Shown one piece after another: positions 10,397 through 19,594 of a stretch of DNA of 42,725 nt. A model generated the notes under the pieces. The model was not told the origin of the DNA. It did not search any database and saw only the letters and a list, made by a program, of their open reading frames with translations. The first letter of the stretch is position 1. Each line of letters begins with the position of its first letter. Source of the stretch: Methylocystis sp. (GTDB taxonomy: Bacteria; Pseudomonadota; Alphaproteobacteria; Rhizobiales; Beijerinckiaceae); NCBI GenBank assembly GCA_016178015.1, contig JACOUB010000010.1:1-42725 (forward strand). The letters run 5' to 3'. Position numbers and translations under genes: made by a program.

Positions 10397-10626
10397 TCAT
10401 GCGCGGAATCAGACGAACGGTCGCAAATCAAGATCGCGCGCCCCGAGCCAGCCTTACGCTCCAGCCCGCGCGACCAAGCCTGCGGCCAGGTCGATGGCTT
10501 CCGGGACGGTCCGCCGTATGCTACTCATGCGTGAAATTAGTGGCGCAGCGCCGGCGGACGGCGGGGCGTCGAGTTCGCGCGTTGCGTCGATAGCGGCGAT
10601 ATCGGGCTGGCTTGAGGAGACAAAGC

Positions 10627-12186
10627 ATGGCGCCGTCCCTTTATCTCGTGAACCCGAAGTCCGATTTTGCGACCTATTACAGCGCCGAAGTTCTGGCCGC
10701 CTCGGGATTGCCGGGAGCGACCATGATGGCCGATCTGGCCGCCGTGACGGTGGCGGCGCTGGCGCCCGCCGATTTCCAGATTGCGATCTGCGACGAAAAC
10801 ATCTCTGCGGTCGATTTCGATCATCCGGCGGACTGGATCGCCATCACTGGAAAGGTCAATCAACGGCGACGCCTGACGGCGATCGCCGACGATTTCCGGC
10901 GCCGCGGCAAGCGCGTGATCATCGGCGGCCCTTATGCGAGCCTCAGTCCCGCGCGCCTGAGGCCGCATTGCGACATCCTTGTATGCGGCGAGATCGAGGA
11001 CATCGCGGCGGAGCTGTTCGCCGACCTGCGCGCCGGCCGTCCGCGCCAGACTTACATCGGCGACAGGCCCGATCTGGCGCGTTCGCCGATGCCGCGCTGG
11101 GAGCTTTACCCCAACCAGCGCGCTCTGGCGGGCGCCGTGCAGACCTCGCGTGGCTGTCCGTTCGAATGCGAATTCTGCGACGTCATCCAATATCTGGGAC
11201 GCAAGCAGCGCCACAAGCCGATCGCCAAGGTGTTGGCGGAGCTCGATGCGCTGTTTGCGCAGGGCTATCGGACGGTGTTCCTGGCCGACGACAATTTCAC
11301 CGCCTACCGGCGCCGGTGCAAGGAGCTGCTCGACGCCATGGCCTGGTGGCGTCGCCGCCATCCGGTCGACTTCGTCACGCAGCTATCCATCGACGCCGCC
11401 CGCGACGAGGAATTGCTCGATATGTGCGCCGCCGCCGGGTTGACGCAGGTGTTCGTCGGCGTCGAGACGCCGAATGAAGAGAGCCTGCGCGAGACCGGGA
11501 AGCGGCAAAACCTGCGCGTCGATCTCGCCGAGGAGGTGCAGCGCTTCATCGACCACGGGATCGCGGTGAGCGGCGGCCTGATCGTCGGCTTCGACGCGGA
11601 CGGGCCGGACGTGTTCGACCAGCAATACGAATTCGCGATGTCGACCGCCGTTCCTATGTTCAGCCTCGGCGCACTCGTCGCGTCGGAGGCCACGCCGCTC
11701 TATGAACGGATCGTCCGCGAGGGACGCCTTTCGCCTGGCGCCGACGAGGTGCAGGGCGTGCCGTGGGCCTCTAATATCGAGCCGCGCAATATGAGCGGCG
11801 AGGAGTTGCGCGGTGGCGTGCAGCGGCTGTGCAATGCGCTTTACGCGCCGGCGGCGTTCGGAGAACGCATGCTGCGGTTCATCGAAAGCTTTGGCCAGGC
11901 GCGCCGCGACGGCGCCGCGGCGCCGCCCGTCGCGGGCGCGGTCCGCGAGGTCGATGCGCAGGCCATCCAACTGGCGCTCGACGTTCGCCGCATGGGCGAG
12001 CAAGAGGCGCGCATGTGGGGTCGCGTTTGGCGGGCCGTGTCGCGGCGGCCCGCAGCGACGCCGTTCGTCATGCGCATGCTTTTCCAATACGCGCAGGCAA
12101 GGCACATGTTCCGGCAAGGCGACTACTGGGAGCCGCAGCTCGGCGCTGCGCTGACCGCGGCGCGCCCCACAGCCTTAGCGAACTGA
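10627..12186 (+). CDS. B12-binding-type radical SAM protein (DUF4070-like)
   Basis: About 519 residues. The N-terminal part (roughly 1-160) resembles a cobalamin-binding Rossmann domain (VLAASGL, VIIGGPYASLSP, ILVCGEIEDI), although I do not see a DxHxxG motif. The radical SAM core follows with the cluster motif C-x3-C-x2-C in RGCPFECEFCDV, then FLADDNFTA and GVETPNEESL. The C-terminal third (GGLIVGFDADGPDVF, ATPLYERIVREGRL) looks like DUF4070. This combination occurs in hopanoid methylases (HpnP/HpnR) and other uncharacterised enzymes, so the substrate is unknown. The ATG at 10627 follows GAGGAG. The gene is divergent from nifH with a shared 407-base intergenic region and ends at a palindromic hairpin. 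Confidence 0.8.
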   Translation: MAPSLYLVNPKSDFATYYSAEVLAASGLPGATMMADLAAVTVAALAPADFQIAICDENISAVDFDHPADWIAITGKVNQRRRLTAIADDFRRRGKRVIIGGPYASLSPARLRPHCDILVCGEIEDIAAELFADLRAGRPRQTYIGDRPDLARSPMPRWELYPNQRALAGAVQTSRGCPFECEFCDVIQYLGRKQRHKPIAKVLAELDALFAQGYRTVFLADDNFTAYRRRCKELLDAMAWWRRRHPVDFVTQLSIDAARDEELLDMCAAAGLTQVFVGVETPNEESLRETGKRQNLRVDLAEEVQRFIDHGIAVSGGLIVGFDADGPDVFDQQYEFAMSTAVPMFSLGALVASEATPLYERIVREGRLSPGADEVQGVPWASNIEPRNMSGEELRGGVQRLCNALYAPAAFGERMLRFIESFGQARRDGAAAPPVAGAVREVDAQAIQLALDVRRMGEQEARMWGRVWRAVSRRPAATPFVMRMLFQYAQARHMFRQGDYWEPQLGAALTAARPTALAN

Positions 12187-12216
12187 GGGCGTCGTTCGGA
12201 AATAAGTGAGCCGGAC

Positions 12217-12257
12217 GCGTTTTCCCTCTCCCCGCTTGCGGGGAGAGGGAGAAACGC
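12217..12257. terminator. Long hairpin between convergent genes (family A single unit)
   Basis: CCCTCTCCCCG (12224-12234), loop CTTG, CGGGGAGAGGG (12239-12249), extended by GCGTTT and GAAACGC on either side with one bulged base. T-rich and A-rich flanks make it a plausible bidirectional terminator for the convergent radical SAM and gcvPB genes. The same hairpin forms the ends of the family A composite repeats. Confidence 0.7.
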
Positions 12258-12281
12258 CGAGCGGATCCACCGGACGCCGCA

Positions 12282-13814
12282 TCACCCGCCGGGGCGCCAA
12301 CGCAAGACCGGCTGGCGCGCCGCCGCCGTCTCGTCGAGCCGCCGCCGTGGCGCGTAATGCGGCGCCGAGGAAAAGCGCCGCGAATCGCCGCTCAGCGCGC
12401 TGCGAGCCAAATCGCGCAGCGTGGCGATGAACAGGTCGAGCGAGGCTTTCGATTCCGACTCGGTCGGTTCCACCAACATGGCGCCGTGCGCGACGAGCGG
12501 GAAATAGACGGTCATCGGATGGTAGCCCTCGTCGATCATCGCTTTGGCGAAGTCGAGCGTCGTGACGCTCGTTCCTTGCAGCCACGCGTCGTCGAACAAA
12601 ACCTCGTGCATGCAGGGACGGTCGCCGAACGGCTGCGACATCACGTCTCTGAGCGACGCCCTCACGTAATTGGCGGACAGCACCGCGTCGCGCGAGGCTT
12701 GCGCAAGCCCGTCCGACCCGTGAGAGAGCATGTAGGACAACGCCCGCACGAACATGCCCATCTGGCCATGAAACGCCACCATGCGGCCAAAGCTCGCCGT
12801 GCCTTCGCTATGTTCGACAAGACGCAGCGTCTCGCCCTCGCGCGCCAGGAAGGGGACAGGCGCGAAGGGGGCGAGCCGCGACGACAACACCACTGGCCCC
12901 GAGCCTGGCCCGCCGCCGCCGTGCGGCGTGGAAAAGGTCTTGTGGAGATTGAGATGCATGGCGTCGACGCCCATATCGCCCGGGCGCGCCACGCCTGCGA
13001 TGGCGTTGAAGTTCGCGCCGTCGCAGTAAAAATATCCGCCTGCGTCGCGCACCAGGCGGGCGATCGCGACGACGTCGCGTTCGAACAGGCCGCAGGTGTT
13101 GGGATTGGTCAGCATGATGGCGGCGACATCCGGGCCGACCGCCGCAGCCACCGCCTCAGAATGCACGATCCCGTCTGCGCCGGCCGGAACCGTGCGGACC
13201 ATGAAGCCGAGCAGCGCGGCGCTTGCCGGATTGGTGCCGTGCGCCGATTGCGGAATGAGCACGACGTTGCGCGAGCCTGTTTCGCCGCGCGCCGCGATCG
13301 CCGTCTTGATGGTCATGAGGCCGCAAAGCTCGCCATGCGCGCCGGCTTTGGGCGAGAGCGCGACGGCGCTCATGTGAGTGAGCTCCAGCAGCCAGCGCGA
13401 GAGTTCTTGCATCAGCGCCAACGCGCCCTGCACGGTGGACTGCGGCTGCAACGGATGAATGTCGGCAAAGCCTTCGAGCCGCGCCATCTTCTCGTTAAGG
13501 CGCGGATTGTGTTTCATGGTGCAGGAGCCGAGCGGATAGAGCCCGGCGTCGATCGAATAATTCTTGCGCGAAAGACGCACATAGTGACGAACCGCCTCCG
13601 GCTCCGACAGGCCGGGAAGGCCGATCGCCGTCTTTCGTTCGAGCCCGCCGAGGCGCGCCGCGAACGGCGCCGGCGCTTCGATGTCGACCCCGCTCACCTC
13701 GGGACGGCCAATCTCGAACAGCAGCGGCTCCTCTTGATCCAATCCACGATTGGACGTGAAGGTATGCGGCGCCGTCGCCACGGCGGGAACGGAATGCTTG
13801 GGCGTGTCGAGCAT
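12282..13814 (-). CDS. gcvPB: Glycine dehydrogenase (decarboxylating) subunit 2
   Basis: The 510-residue C-terminal half of the P protein of the glycine cleavage system, which decarboxylates glycine with PLP and passes the aminomethyl group to GcvH lipoate. The PLP-lysine region is clear (MHLNLHKTFSTPHGGGGPG), as are GSCTMKHNP and IPQSAHGTNPASA. The P protein is split into PA and PB here, as in many alphaproteobacteria. The ATG at 13814 overlaps the gcvPA stop by one base (TGATG); a GTG one codon earlier is possible. It is the last gene of gcvT-H-PA-PB. Confidence 0.96.
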   Translation of the reverse strand: MLDTPKHSVPAVATAPHTFTSNRGLDQEEPLLFEIGRPEVSGVDIEAPAPFAARLGGLERKTAIGLPGLSEPEAVRHYVRLSRKNYSIDAGLYPLGSCTMKHNPRLNEKMARLEGFADIHPLQPQSTVQGALALMQELSRWLLELTHMSAVALSPKAGAHGELCGLMTIKTAIAARGETGSRNVVLIPQSAHGTNPASAALLGFMVRTVPAGADGIVHSEAVAAAVGPDVAAIMLTNPNTCGLFERDVVAIARLVRDAGGYFYCDGANFNAIAGVARPGDMGVDAMHLNLHKTFSTPHGGGGPGSGPVVLSSRLAPFAPVPFLAREGETLRLVEHSEGTASFGRMVAFHGQMGMFVRALSYMLSHGSDGLAQASRDAVLSANYVRASLRDVMSQPFGDRPCMHEVLFDDAWLQGTSVTTLDFAKAMIDEGYHPMTVYFPLVAHGAMLVEPTESESKASLDLFIATLRDLARSALSGDSRRFSSAPHYAPRRRLDETAAARQPVLRWRPGG

Positions 13815-15151
13815 CACAGCGCTCCTTCCATTGCGGCGACGAAGGCGCCGCGGTCGTCGTCGGTGTTTACTTCGGTATTGGCGACGAGCAGCAGATCGTC
13901 CAATCCGACGCCCGGCAACAGCCGCGACACGGGCACGCCGGCGAGCACGCCGCGCACCGCCATCTTTTCGACGAGCTCAGCGGCGTCGCCTTTAACGCGC
14001 AGGGTGAATTCATTGAAGAAGGTCTCGTTGACGACCTCCACGCCGGGAATATGCGCCAGCAGGTCGGCGAGTTTCACGGCGTTGGCGTGATTGACGCGCG
14101 CCAGGCGACGCAGCCCCGCTTCGCCGAGCAACGTCATGTGAATGGCGAACGCGAGCGCGCAGAGGCCCGAATTGGTGCAGATGTTCGATGTCGCCTTGTC
14201 GCGGCGGATGTGCTGTTCGCGCGTCGACAGAGTGAGGACATAGCCGCGCTCGCCGTTTGCGTCGATCGTCTCGCCACACAGCCGCCCAGGCATCTGGCGC
14301 AGATAGTCCTGGCGCGTCGCGAACAGGCCGACGTAAGGGCCGCCGAACGACAAGGCGTTGCCGATCGATTGTCCTTCGCCGACGACGATGTCGGCGCCCA
14401 TGGCGCCCGGCGGCGTCACGAGACCCAGCGCTACCGCCTCGGTAAAAACGCCAATGAGCAAGGCGCCGTGGCGATGGCAAGCCGCGCCGAGCGCGGCCAA
14501 ATCACGCAAATTGCCGAAAAAATCCGGGCTCTGCACGATGACGCAGGAGACGCTATCGTCGATCGCCGCAATGAGGTCTTCCCGAGCGCGCACGTCGGGC
14601 GCAAGCGCAACGGTCTCATCGTCCGCGAGTTTCGACATGGCGCGCACGACATCGGCGTATTGAGGATGCAGGCCGCCGGACAGCACGGTTTTTTTGCGCT
14701 TCGTCACGCGATGCGCCATGAGCGCCGCTTCCGCGCAAGCGGTCGAGCCGTCGTACATGGAGGCGTTGGCGATCTCCATGCCGGTCAGCATCGCAACTTG
14801 CGTCTGGAACTCGAACAAATACTGCAGCGTGCCTTGGGCGATTTCCGGCTGGTAGGGCGTGTAGCTCGTCAAAAATTCCGAGCGTTGCACGAGATGGTCG
14901 ACGCTCGCCGGCACATGATGCTTGTAGGCGCCTGCCCCGACGAAGAAGGGCGCGCGCGACGCTGGAACATTCTTTTCCGCGAGCGCGGACAGAAAGCGTT
15001 CGACCTCGAGTTCGGATTTGCCACGCGGGAGGTCCAGCCCTCGATCCAAGAGGCCGTTCGGCACGTCGGCAAACAAATCATCGCTGCGTTCGACGCCGAT
15101 CTTGTGGAGCATTTGGGTTCTATCTTGATCGGTTAGCGGTAGATAGCGCAT
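13814..15151 (-). CDS. gcvPA: Glycine dehydrogenase (decarboxylating) subunit 1
   Basis: The 445-residue N-terminal half of the split P protein, which forms a heterotetramer with GcvPB. Seen: [49 protein letters not shown] and [14 protein letters not shown], all characteristic of this subunit. It lacks the PLP lysine, as expected. The start at 15151 matches family N-termini. It is 55 bases downstream of gcvH and coupled to gcvPB by a one-base overlap. Confidence 0.96.
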   Translation of the reverse strand: MRYLPLTDQDRTQMLHKIGVERSDDLFADVPNGLLDRGLDLPRGKSELEVERFLSALAEKNVPASRAPFFVGAGAYKHHVPASVDHLVQRSEFLTSYTPYQPEIAQGTLQYLFEFQTQVAMLTGMEIANASMYDGSTACAEAALMAHRVTKRKKTVLSGGLHPQYADVVRAMSKLADDETVALAPDVRAREDLIAAIDDSVSCVIVQSPDFFGNLRDLAALGAACHRHGALLIGVFTEAVALGLVTPPGAMGADIVVGEGQSIGNALSFGGPYVGLFATRQDYLRQMPGRLCGETIDANGERGYVLTLSTREQHIRRDKATSNICTNSGLCALAFAIHMTLLGEAGLRRLARVNHANAVKLADLLAHIPGVEVVNETFFNEFTLRVKGDAAELVEKMAVRGVLAGVPVSRLLPGVGLDDLLLVANTEVNTDDDRGAFVAAMEGAL

Positions 15152-15206
15152 CGCTTGCTCCTCGTTGCTTCCGCTTCACACACGATTTCGGACCGACGCA
15201 ATCACA

Positions 15207-15581
15207 TCAGCAACCCTGCACGAGGGACTCGTATGCCCTCTGATCCATCAGCAGGGCGAGCTCTGCGGGCTCGGCCATCCGCAATTTCACGAACCAGCCC
15301 TTGCCCATGGGATCTTCATTGACGATCGCCGGCGCCGTCCCGAGTTCGGCGTTTATTTCGAAGACCTCGCCTGAAACTGGCGCATAGACCTCACTGGCCG
15401 CCTTCACGCTCTCGACGACGGCGAGTTCTTGTCCCTTGGCGATTTGTTTGCCGGCGGCGGGGAGTTCGATGAAGACGATGTCGCCGAGCTGCGCCTGCGC
15501 ATAGTCGGTGATGCCGATCACGGCGATATCGCCGTCGACGCGGACATACTCGTGATCCTTGGTGTAGCGCAGACCGGTCAT
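15207..15581 (-). CDS. gcvH: Glycine cleavage system H protein
   Basis: The 124-residue lipoyl carrier of the glycine cleavage system. It begins [17 protein letters not shown] and has the lipoylation-site context [17 protein letters not shown], then [13 protein letters not shown]. The ATG at 15581 has GGAG five bases upstream; a GTG two codons earlier is less well placed. It lies 19 bases after gcvT. Confidence 0.97.
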   Translation of the reverse strand: MTGLRYTKDHEYVRVDGDIAVIGITDYAQAQLGDIVFIELPAAGKQIAKGQELAVVESVKAASEVYAPVSGEVFEINAELGTAPAIVNEDPMGKGWFVKLRMAEPAELALLMDQRAYESLVQGC

Positions 15582-15600
15582 TTCCACTCCTTTCGGTTAT

Positions 15601-16725
15601 TCAACCTCGAAAAAAGCGATGCGGCACAAAGGGGAGCCGCGTCACGCGCATCTCCATCGGCTTGCCGCGCACCTCTGTAGCGAGCAGCGAGCCAGGCTCC
15701 AAGAAACCGCGTTCGACGTAGCCCATGGCGATTGGACGCGCCAAGCTCGGCGAGAACCCGCCGGACGTGACGCGGCCGACGATGGTTCCGTCTTTTGAAA
15801 AGAGCGTTGCGCCTTCGCGCACCGGCGTCTTGGCTTCCGGCAGCAAGCCGACGCGCAAACGAGACGGGCCGCCATCGATGGCCGCGCGAATGCGCTCGAA
15901 GCCGGGAAAGCCGCCCTGTTGGCGCCGGCGCTTGCCGATCGACCAGAGAAGTCCGGCTTCGATGGGGTTCGTCGTTCGATCGATGTCGTGGCCGTAAAGG
16001 CACAATCCCGCCTCCAATCGCAAGGTGTCGCGCGCCCCGAGTCCGATCGGCGCAACGTCTGGATGGGCGAGCAAGCGTTCCGCAAAGGACGGCGCGATAG
16101 GGGCGGGAAGCGAAATCTCGAAACCGTCTTCGCCGGTATAGCCGGAGCGGCTGACAAACAGACTGCAACCCTCGTGATCACACATGCGCCAGCCCATGAA
16201 CGGCATGTCCGCGACGCCAGGCAGGACGGCGGCGAGAACGGCGGCGGCGTGCGGCCCCTGCAAAGCCAGAAAAGCGCGATCTTGCAGCACGTCCAGGCCG
16301 AGTTTTGGAAATCCCGCCTTGAGCAGCGCGAAATCCCACGCCTTCGTCGCGGCGTTCACGACGAGAAAGAGGCGCTCCTCACGCCCAGGCAAACGCGTGA
16401 CCATCAGATCATCGAGGATATTGCCGTCGTCATCGAGAAACTGCGTGTAGCGCGTCGTTTCTGGCGCCAGCTCCTCGATGTCGGCGGGCGCGAGCGTCTC
16501 GAGCAAATGCGCCGCGCCGTCGCCTGCGAGTATAGCCTGACCTAAATGCGACACATCGAAGAGCCCCGCTTTCTCGCGCGTATGCAAATGCTCGGCGACG
16601 ATGCCCGACGCATAATGCAGGGGCATATCGTAGCCGGCAAAAGGCGTCATGCGCGCGCCGCGCCGCCGATGCAGCGCGTCGAGCGGCGTCTTGCAGAGTT
16701 CGACGAGGGTGGCGGGATCGCTCAC
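15601..16725 (-). CDS. gcvT: Glycine cleavage system T protein (aminomethyltransferase)
   Basis: A 374-residue tetrahydrofolate-dependent aminomethyltransferase that releases ammonia and 5,10-methylene-THF from aminomethyl-lipoyl-GcvH. Seen: MPLHYASGIVAEHLHTREKAGLFDVSHLG near the N-terminus, RSGYTGEDGFEI in the middle and VTSGGFSPSLARPIAMGYV near the end. The start is a GTG at 16725 with GGAGAG six bases upstream. It is the first gene of the operon and directly follows the glycine riboswitch leader, so expression should rise with glycine. In a serine-cycle or glycine-using methylotroph this operon also feeds one-carbon units. Confidence 0.96.
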   Translation of the reverse strand: MSDPATLVELCKTPLDALHRRRGARMTPFAGYDMPLHYASGIVAEHLHTREKAGLFDVSHLGQAILAGDGAAHLLETLAPADIEELAPETTRYTQFLDDDGNILDDLMVTRLPGREERLFLVVNAATKAWDFALLKAGFPKLGLDVLQDRAFLALQGPHAAAVLAAVLPGVADMPFMGWRMCDHEGCSLFVSRSGYTGEDGFEISLPAPIAPSFAERLLAHPDVAPIGLGARDTLRLEAGLCLYGHDIDRTTNPIEAGLLWSIGKRRRQQGGFPGFERIRAAIDGGPSRLRVGLLPEAKTPVREGATLFSKDGTIVGRVTSGGFSPSLARPIAMGYVERGFLEPGSLLATEVRGKPMEMRVTRLPFVPHRFFRG

Positions 16726-16778
16726 GACGCTCTCCGGACGGCGGCTGCGCCTCGCGCGAGACGGATTTCTCCACCCGT

Positions 16779-16972
16779 GCGCGCCCCCCCTGTCCGGTAA
16801 CCTGAGAGATTTCCCTGCGTTAACGCAGGTTGCACCCGTCGGTGGGCGCGCCGCGCATTGGCGACGGCGCCGCTTTCCAGAGTTTCGTCTTCTCCGCGGT
16901 CCTTTTGCCTGAGCGTTTCCGGGGCGGTTTCGCCTTCGGCTCCGGCTGGTCGGCCGGCCTCTCCCGCGAAGA
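16779..16972 (-). ncRNA. Tandem glycine riboswitch upstream of gcvT
   Basis: Read on the minus strand, aptamer 1 (about 16972-16865) contains CGGGAGAGGC, GCCGAAGGCG, CTCAGGCAAAAGGAC and ACTCTGGAAAGC, the classic glycine aptamer blocks. Aptamer 2 (about 16852-16779) has CACCGACGGGTGCAACC, a hairpin GCGTTAACGC, and TCTCAGGTTACCGGACAG, closed by GCGCGCC and GGCGCGC. A short linker joins them. Glycine binding is expected to switch on the gcv operon. I did not resolve the expression platform, which must lie between 16725 and 16778. Confidence 0.92.
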
Positions 16973-17221
16973 ATCGTCTAATCGTCAATAAAAATGTGGC
17001 CGATGCTTCGCCCCGTCAAGCGGCGGCGAGGTTTTTGTTGAGTGGCGCACAGAGCAAGCGCCTCGGTTTGCCCGAGCTTGAACTCGCGCGGCGGCCTCCT
17101 AATTCATCGGTATAAAATGAGACAGCGCCGCCTTGCTTCGGTTCGATTTCGCCTGATGAGCAACGCGAGCTTGATCGTCTGACGGCGAAGGTGGCGGTCT
17201 GCGCCGAGAGGAGAGCGGGCT

Positions 17222-17593
17222 ATGAGAGCAATTCTCACCAAGGCGGTCACCACTTTGGCTATCGCGAGCGCGGTCGGCGCAATGGCGCCTGTGCCTGCGC
17301 AGAGTCATACGTTTCTGTTGGATTCGCTGCCTGCCGCCAAGTCGCATATCACGACGCCGATTGACGCAGTGAAGCTGCATTTTGGGGGAAGGGTCGATGC
17401 GCGCTATTCGACGATCCATCTGAAAAATGAAAACGGCGACATCCTCGCCTCCGGAACGCAACCGCAGTTATCGAGGGAATTTGCGCTTCCCGTCCCGCCC
17501 CTGTCGCCCGGGCGCTATCATGTCAATTTCCGGGTTCTTTCGACGGACGGGGATATCGTTCAGGGCGGGTTCGTTTTCGTTGTCGATGGTTAG
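17222..17593 (+). CDS. CopC-domain periplasmic protein
   Basis: A 123-residue exported protein. A signal peptide (residues 1-28, ending PAQS) would leave a mature protein starting HTFLLDSLPA, the CopC N-terminus whose His1 binds Cu(II). The rest is the CopC beta-sandwich: IDAVKLHFGGRVDARYSTIHL and PLSPGRYHVNFRVLSTDGDIVQGGFVF. In typical CopC the last segment reads DGHPV and its His helps bind copper; here the His is Asp (DGD), so the copper site may be altered. It stands alone between the gcv operon and purD, without copD. GAGAGGAGAG precedes the ATG. Confidence 0.82.
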   Translation: MRAILTKAVTTLAIASAVGAMAPVPAQSHTFLLDSLPAAKSHITTPIDAVKLHFGGRVDARYSTIHLKNENGDILASGTQPQLSREFALPVPPLSPGRYHVNFRVLSTDGDIVQGGFVFVVDG

Positions 17594-17756
17594 AACGACG
17601 CCGCGAGATCGGCGTTGGCGCGCAATCGTTTCGAGGCGCAGCTCGAACGCGCTTGCAAGCATAGCGGCGCCGCAGTTTGACGGGCGATGGCCGATGGGGC
17701 AAGAGCAATAGAGGTCTCAATAGCTCCGGCGCAGACCAGTCGCGGACGCCAAATTC

Positions 17757-19046
17757 ATGAACGTTCTGCTCATCGGTTCGGGCGGGCGCGAGCACGCCAT
17801 CGCCAACGCCCTGGCGAAGAGCCCGCGACTCGCGCAGCTTTACGTCGCGCCGGGCAACGCCGGCACCGCGGAGGTCGGTCAGAACGTCGCGCTCGACGCA
17901 GCCGATCATGGCGCGGTCGTCGATTATTGCATCAGGCGCGATATCGGCCTCGTGGTCATTGGCCCCGAACAGCCGCTCGTCGCCGGGCTCGTCGATTGCT
18001 TGGAGGCGCGCGGCGTTCCTGTTTTCGGCCCCGCCAAGGCGGCGGCGCGACTCGAGGGCTCGAAGGGTTTTGCCAAGGACCTCTGCCGCGCCCATGGCGT
18101 CCCGACCGCCGCCTACGAGCGTTTCGACGATGAGGACGCTGCGCTGCGCCACGTGCGGGCCAAGGGCGCGCCGATCGTCGTCAAGGCGGATGGGCTGGCG
18201 AGCGGCAAAGGCGTCGTCGTCGCCGCAAGCGTTGCGGAGGCCGAGCGCGCGGTGAAGGGCATGTTCGGCGGCGCCTTCGGCAAGTCCCGTGGGGAAGTCG
18301 TCATCGAGGACATGCTCGCGGGCGAGGAGGCTTCCTTCTTCGTCCTTTGCGATGGCAGGCGCGCTATGCCGTTCGCTTCGGCGCAAGATCACAAGCGCGT
18401 CGGCGACGGCGATACGGGGCCGAACACCGGCGGCATGGGCGCCTATTCGCCGGCGCCTGCTGTGACGCCGGAGATCGAGGCGCAGGTCATGCGTCAGATC
18501 GTCGAGCCGACGCTTGCCGCGATGCGCGGCTCGGGCTGCCCGTTCAAGGGCGTGCTGTTCGCCGGCTTGATGCTCACCAGCGACGGCCCCAAGCTCATCG
18601 AATTCAATGTTCGCTTCGGCGATCCGGAGGCGCAGGCGATGTTGCCGCGCCTTGAGGACGATCTGCTCGAACTGATGCTCGCCGCCGCCGCGGGGGCTCT
18701 GCCGGAGCGGCCGATCCGATTGTCGCCGCAGACCGCGCTCACCGTGGTGCTCGCCGCCCAAAACTATCCGGGCGCGCCTTTGACGGGTACAGAAATCCGC
18801 CATGTCGAGCGCGCCAGCGCGCTGCAAGGGGTCATCGTCACCCATGCCGGCACGCGACGGGAGGGCGCGCGGCTCATCGCCAGCGGCGGCCGCGTGCTCA
18901 ATGTCACGGCGCTGGCCGATAGCGTGAGCGAGGCGCAGCGGCTTGCCTACCGGGGCGTCGACGCCATCGACTGGCCGGGGGGCTTCTGTCGCCGCGACAT
19001 CGGCTGGCGCGCGGCGGCGCGGGAGGCGAAGGTCGCGGCGAGTTGA
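17757..19046 (+). CDS. purD: Phosphoribosylamine-glycine ligase
   Basis: A 429-residue GAR synthetase of purine synthesis, which joins 5-phosphoribosylamine and glycine using ATP. Seen: N-terminal MNVLLIGSGGREHAIANALAKSP, ATP-grasp segments VVKADGLASGKGVVVA and IEDMLAGEEASFFVL, GPNTGGMGAYSPAPAVT, and ILFNVRFGDPEAQ-like LIEFNVRFGDPEAQAML. Length is normal. It is monocistronic as far as I can see. The glycine it consumes links it functionally to the neighbouring gcv operon. Confidence 0.97.
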   Translation: MNVLLIGSGGREHAIANALAKSPRLAQLYVAPGNAGTAEVGQNVALDAADHGAVVDYCIRRDIGLVVIGPEQPLVAGLVDCLEARGVPVFGPAKAAARLEGSKGFAKDLCRAHGVPTAAYERFDDEDAALRHVRAKGAPIVVKADGLASGKGVVVAASVAEAERAVKGMFGGAFGKSRGEVVIEDMLAGEEASFFVLCDGRRAMPFASAQDHKRVGDGDTGPNTGGMGAYSPAPAVTPEIEAQVMRQIVEPTLAAMRGSGCPFKGVLFAGLMLTSDGPKLIEFNVRFGDPEAQAMLPRLEDDLLELMLAAAAGALPERPIRLSPQTALTVVLAAQNYPGAPLTGTEIRHVERASALQGVIVTHAGTRREGARLIASGGRVLNVTALADSVSEAQRLAYRGVDAIDWPGGFCRRDIGWRAAAREAKVAAS

Positions 19047-19160
19047 AGCAGGCCCTGTTAAAGACCTCGCATTTTCGGGACTGGCGAGGTTTTCGATAAG
19101 GGGAGGCCAGCGTAATACCAACCGCCATAAATGTTGACCCGTCGGTGCGCGATAGGGGCG

Positions 19161-19335
19161 CGTCATGGCCGGGCTTGTCCCGGTCATTCACGCCCGGATG
19201 CGACGCGAAATCATCATCGGCGAGCGGAACTTCTCAGCCACGCCTTCGAACACACGGCAGCTTGTCGGCGTGGATGCCCGCGACATAGGCGAGCGAAGCG
19301 ACGCCGTCTTCGACGGCTGTGCGCGGGCATGACGG
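19161..19335. repeat. Dispersed palindromic element, family R, copy 1
   Basis: Ends are CGTCATGGCCGGGCTTGTCC and, inverted, GCGCGGGCATGACGG. It shares CAGCTTGTCGGCGTGGATG (19258-19276) exactly with the second copy at 36824-36966. The right-hand hairpin ATGCCCGCGACA / TGTGCGCGGGCAT has its loop replaced by 32 bases (19286-19317) that contain their own perfect hairpin, GCCGTC-TTC-GACGGC at 19303-19317. This occupies much of the 548-base gap between purD and the next gene; I see no gene in the remainder. Confidence 0.75.
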
Positions 19336-19594
19336 GGTCGATATTTATCGCCGTTGATACAAATTGATCCGTCAGCGGCGCCATAGTGGAACATATCGAG
19401 AGGCATTCGTTGCCGCACCTCTTTCGGCGAGCGCACAGATCAATATCCCCGACATAATGCGCCGCCCGATTGCTGCGGATGGCGACGGTTCAAAATTCTC
19501 GACCAAAACTGGCCCTCTCTTCGCTCGGTGGTGTTGCGGCGTTGGCGACCTGTTTCACCTTGAAGCAGGTTTCGGACGCCGGGGGAGGGAACCC

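Noticed and set aside
12357-14090. A 577-codon plus-strand open frame over gcvPB/gcvPA
   Set aside because: Antisense to well-identified glycine dehydrogenase subunits; no recognisable domains.
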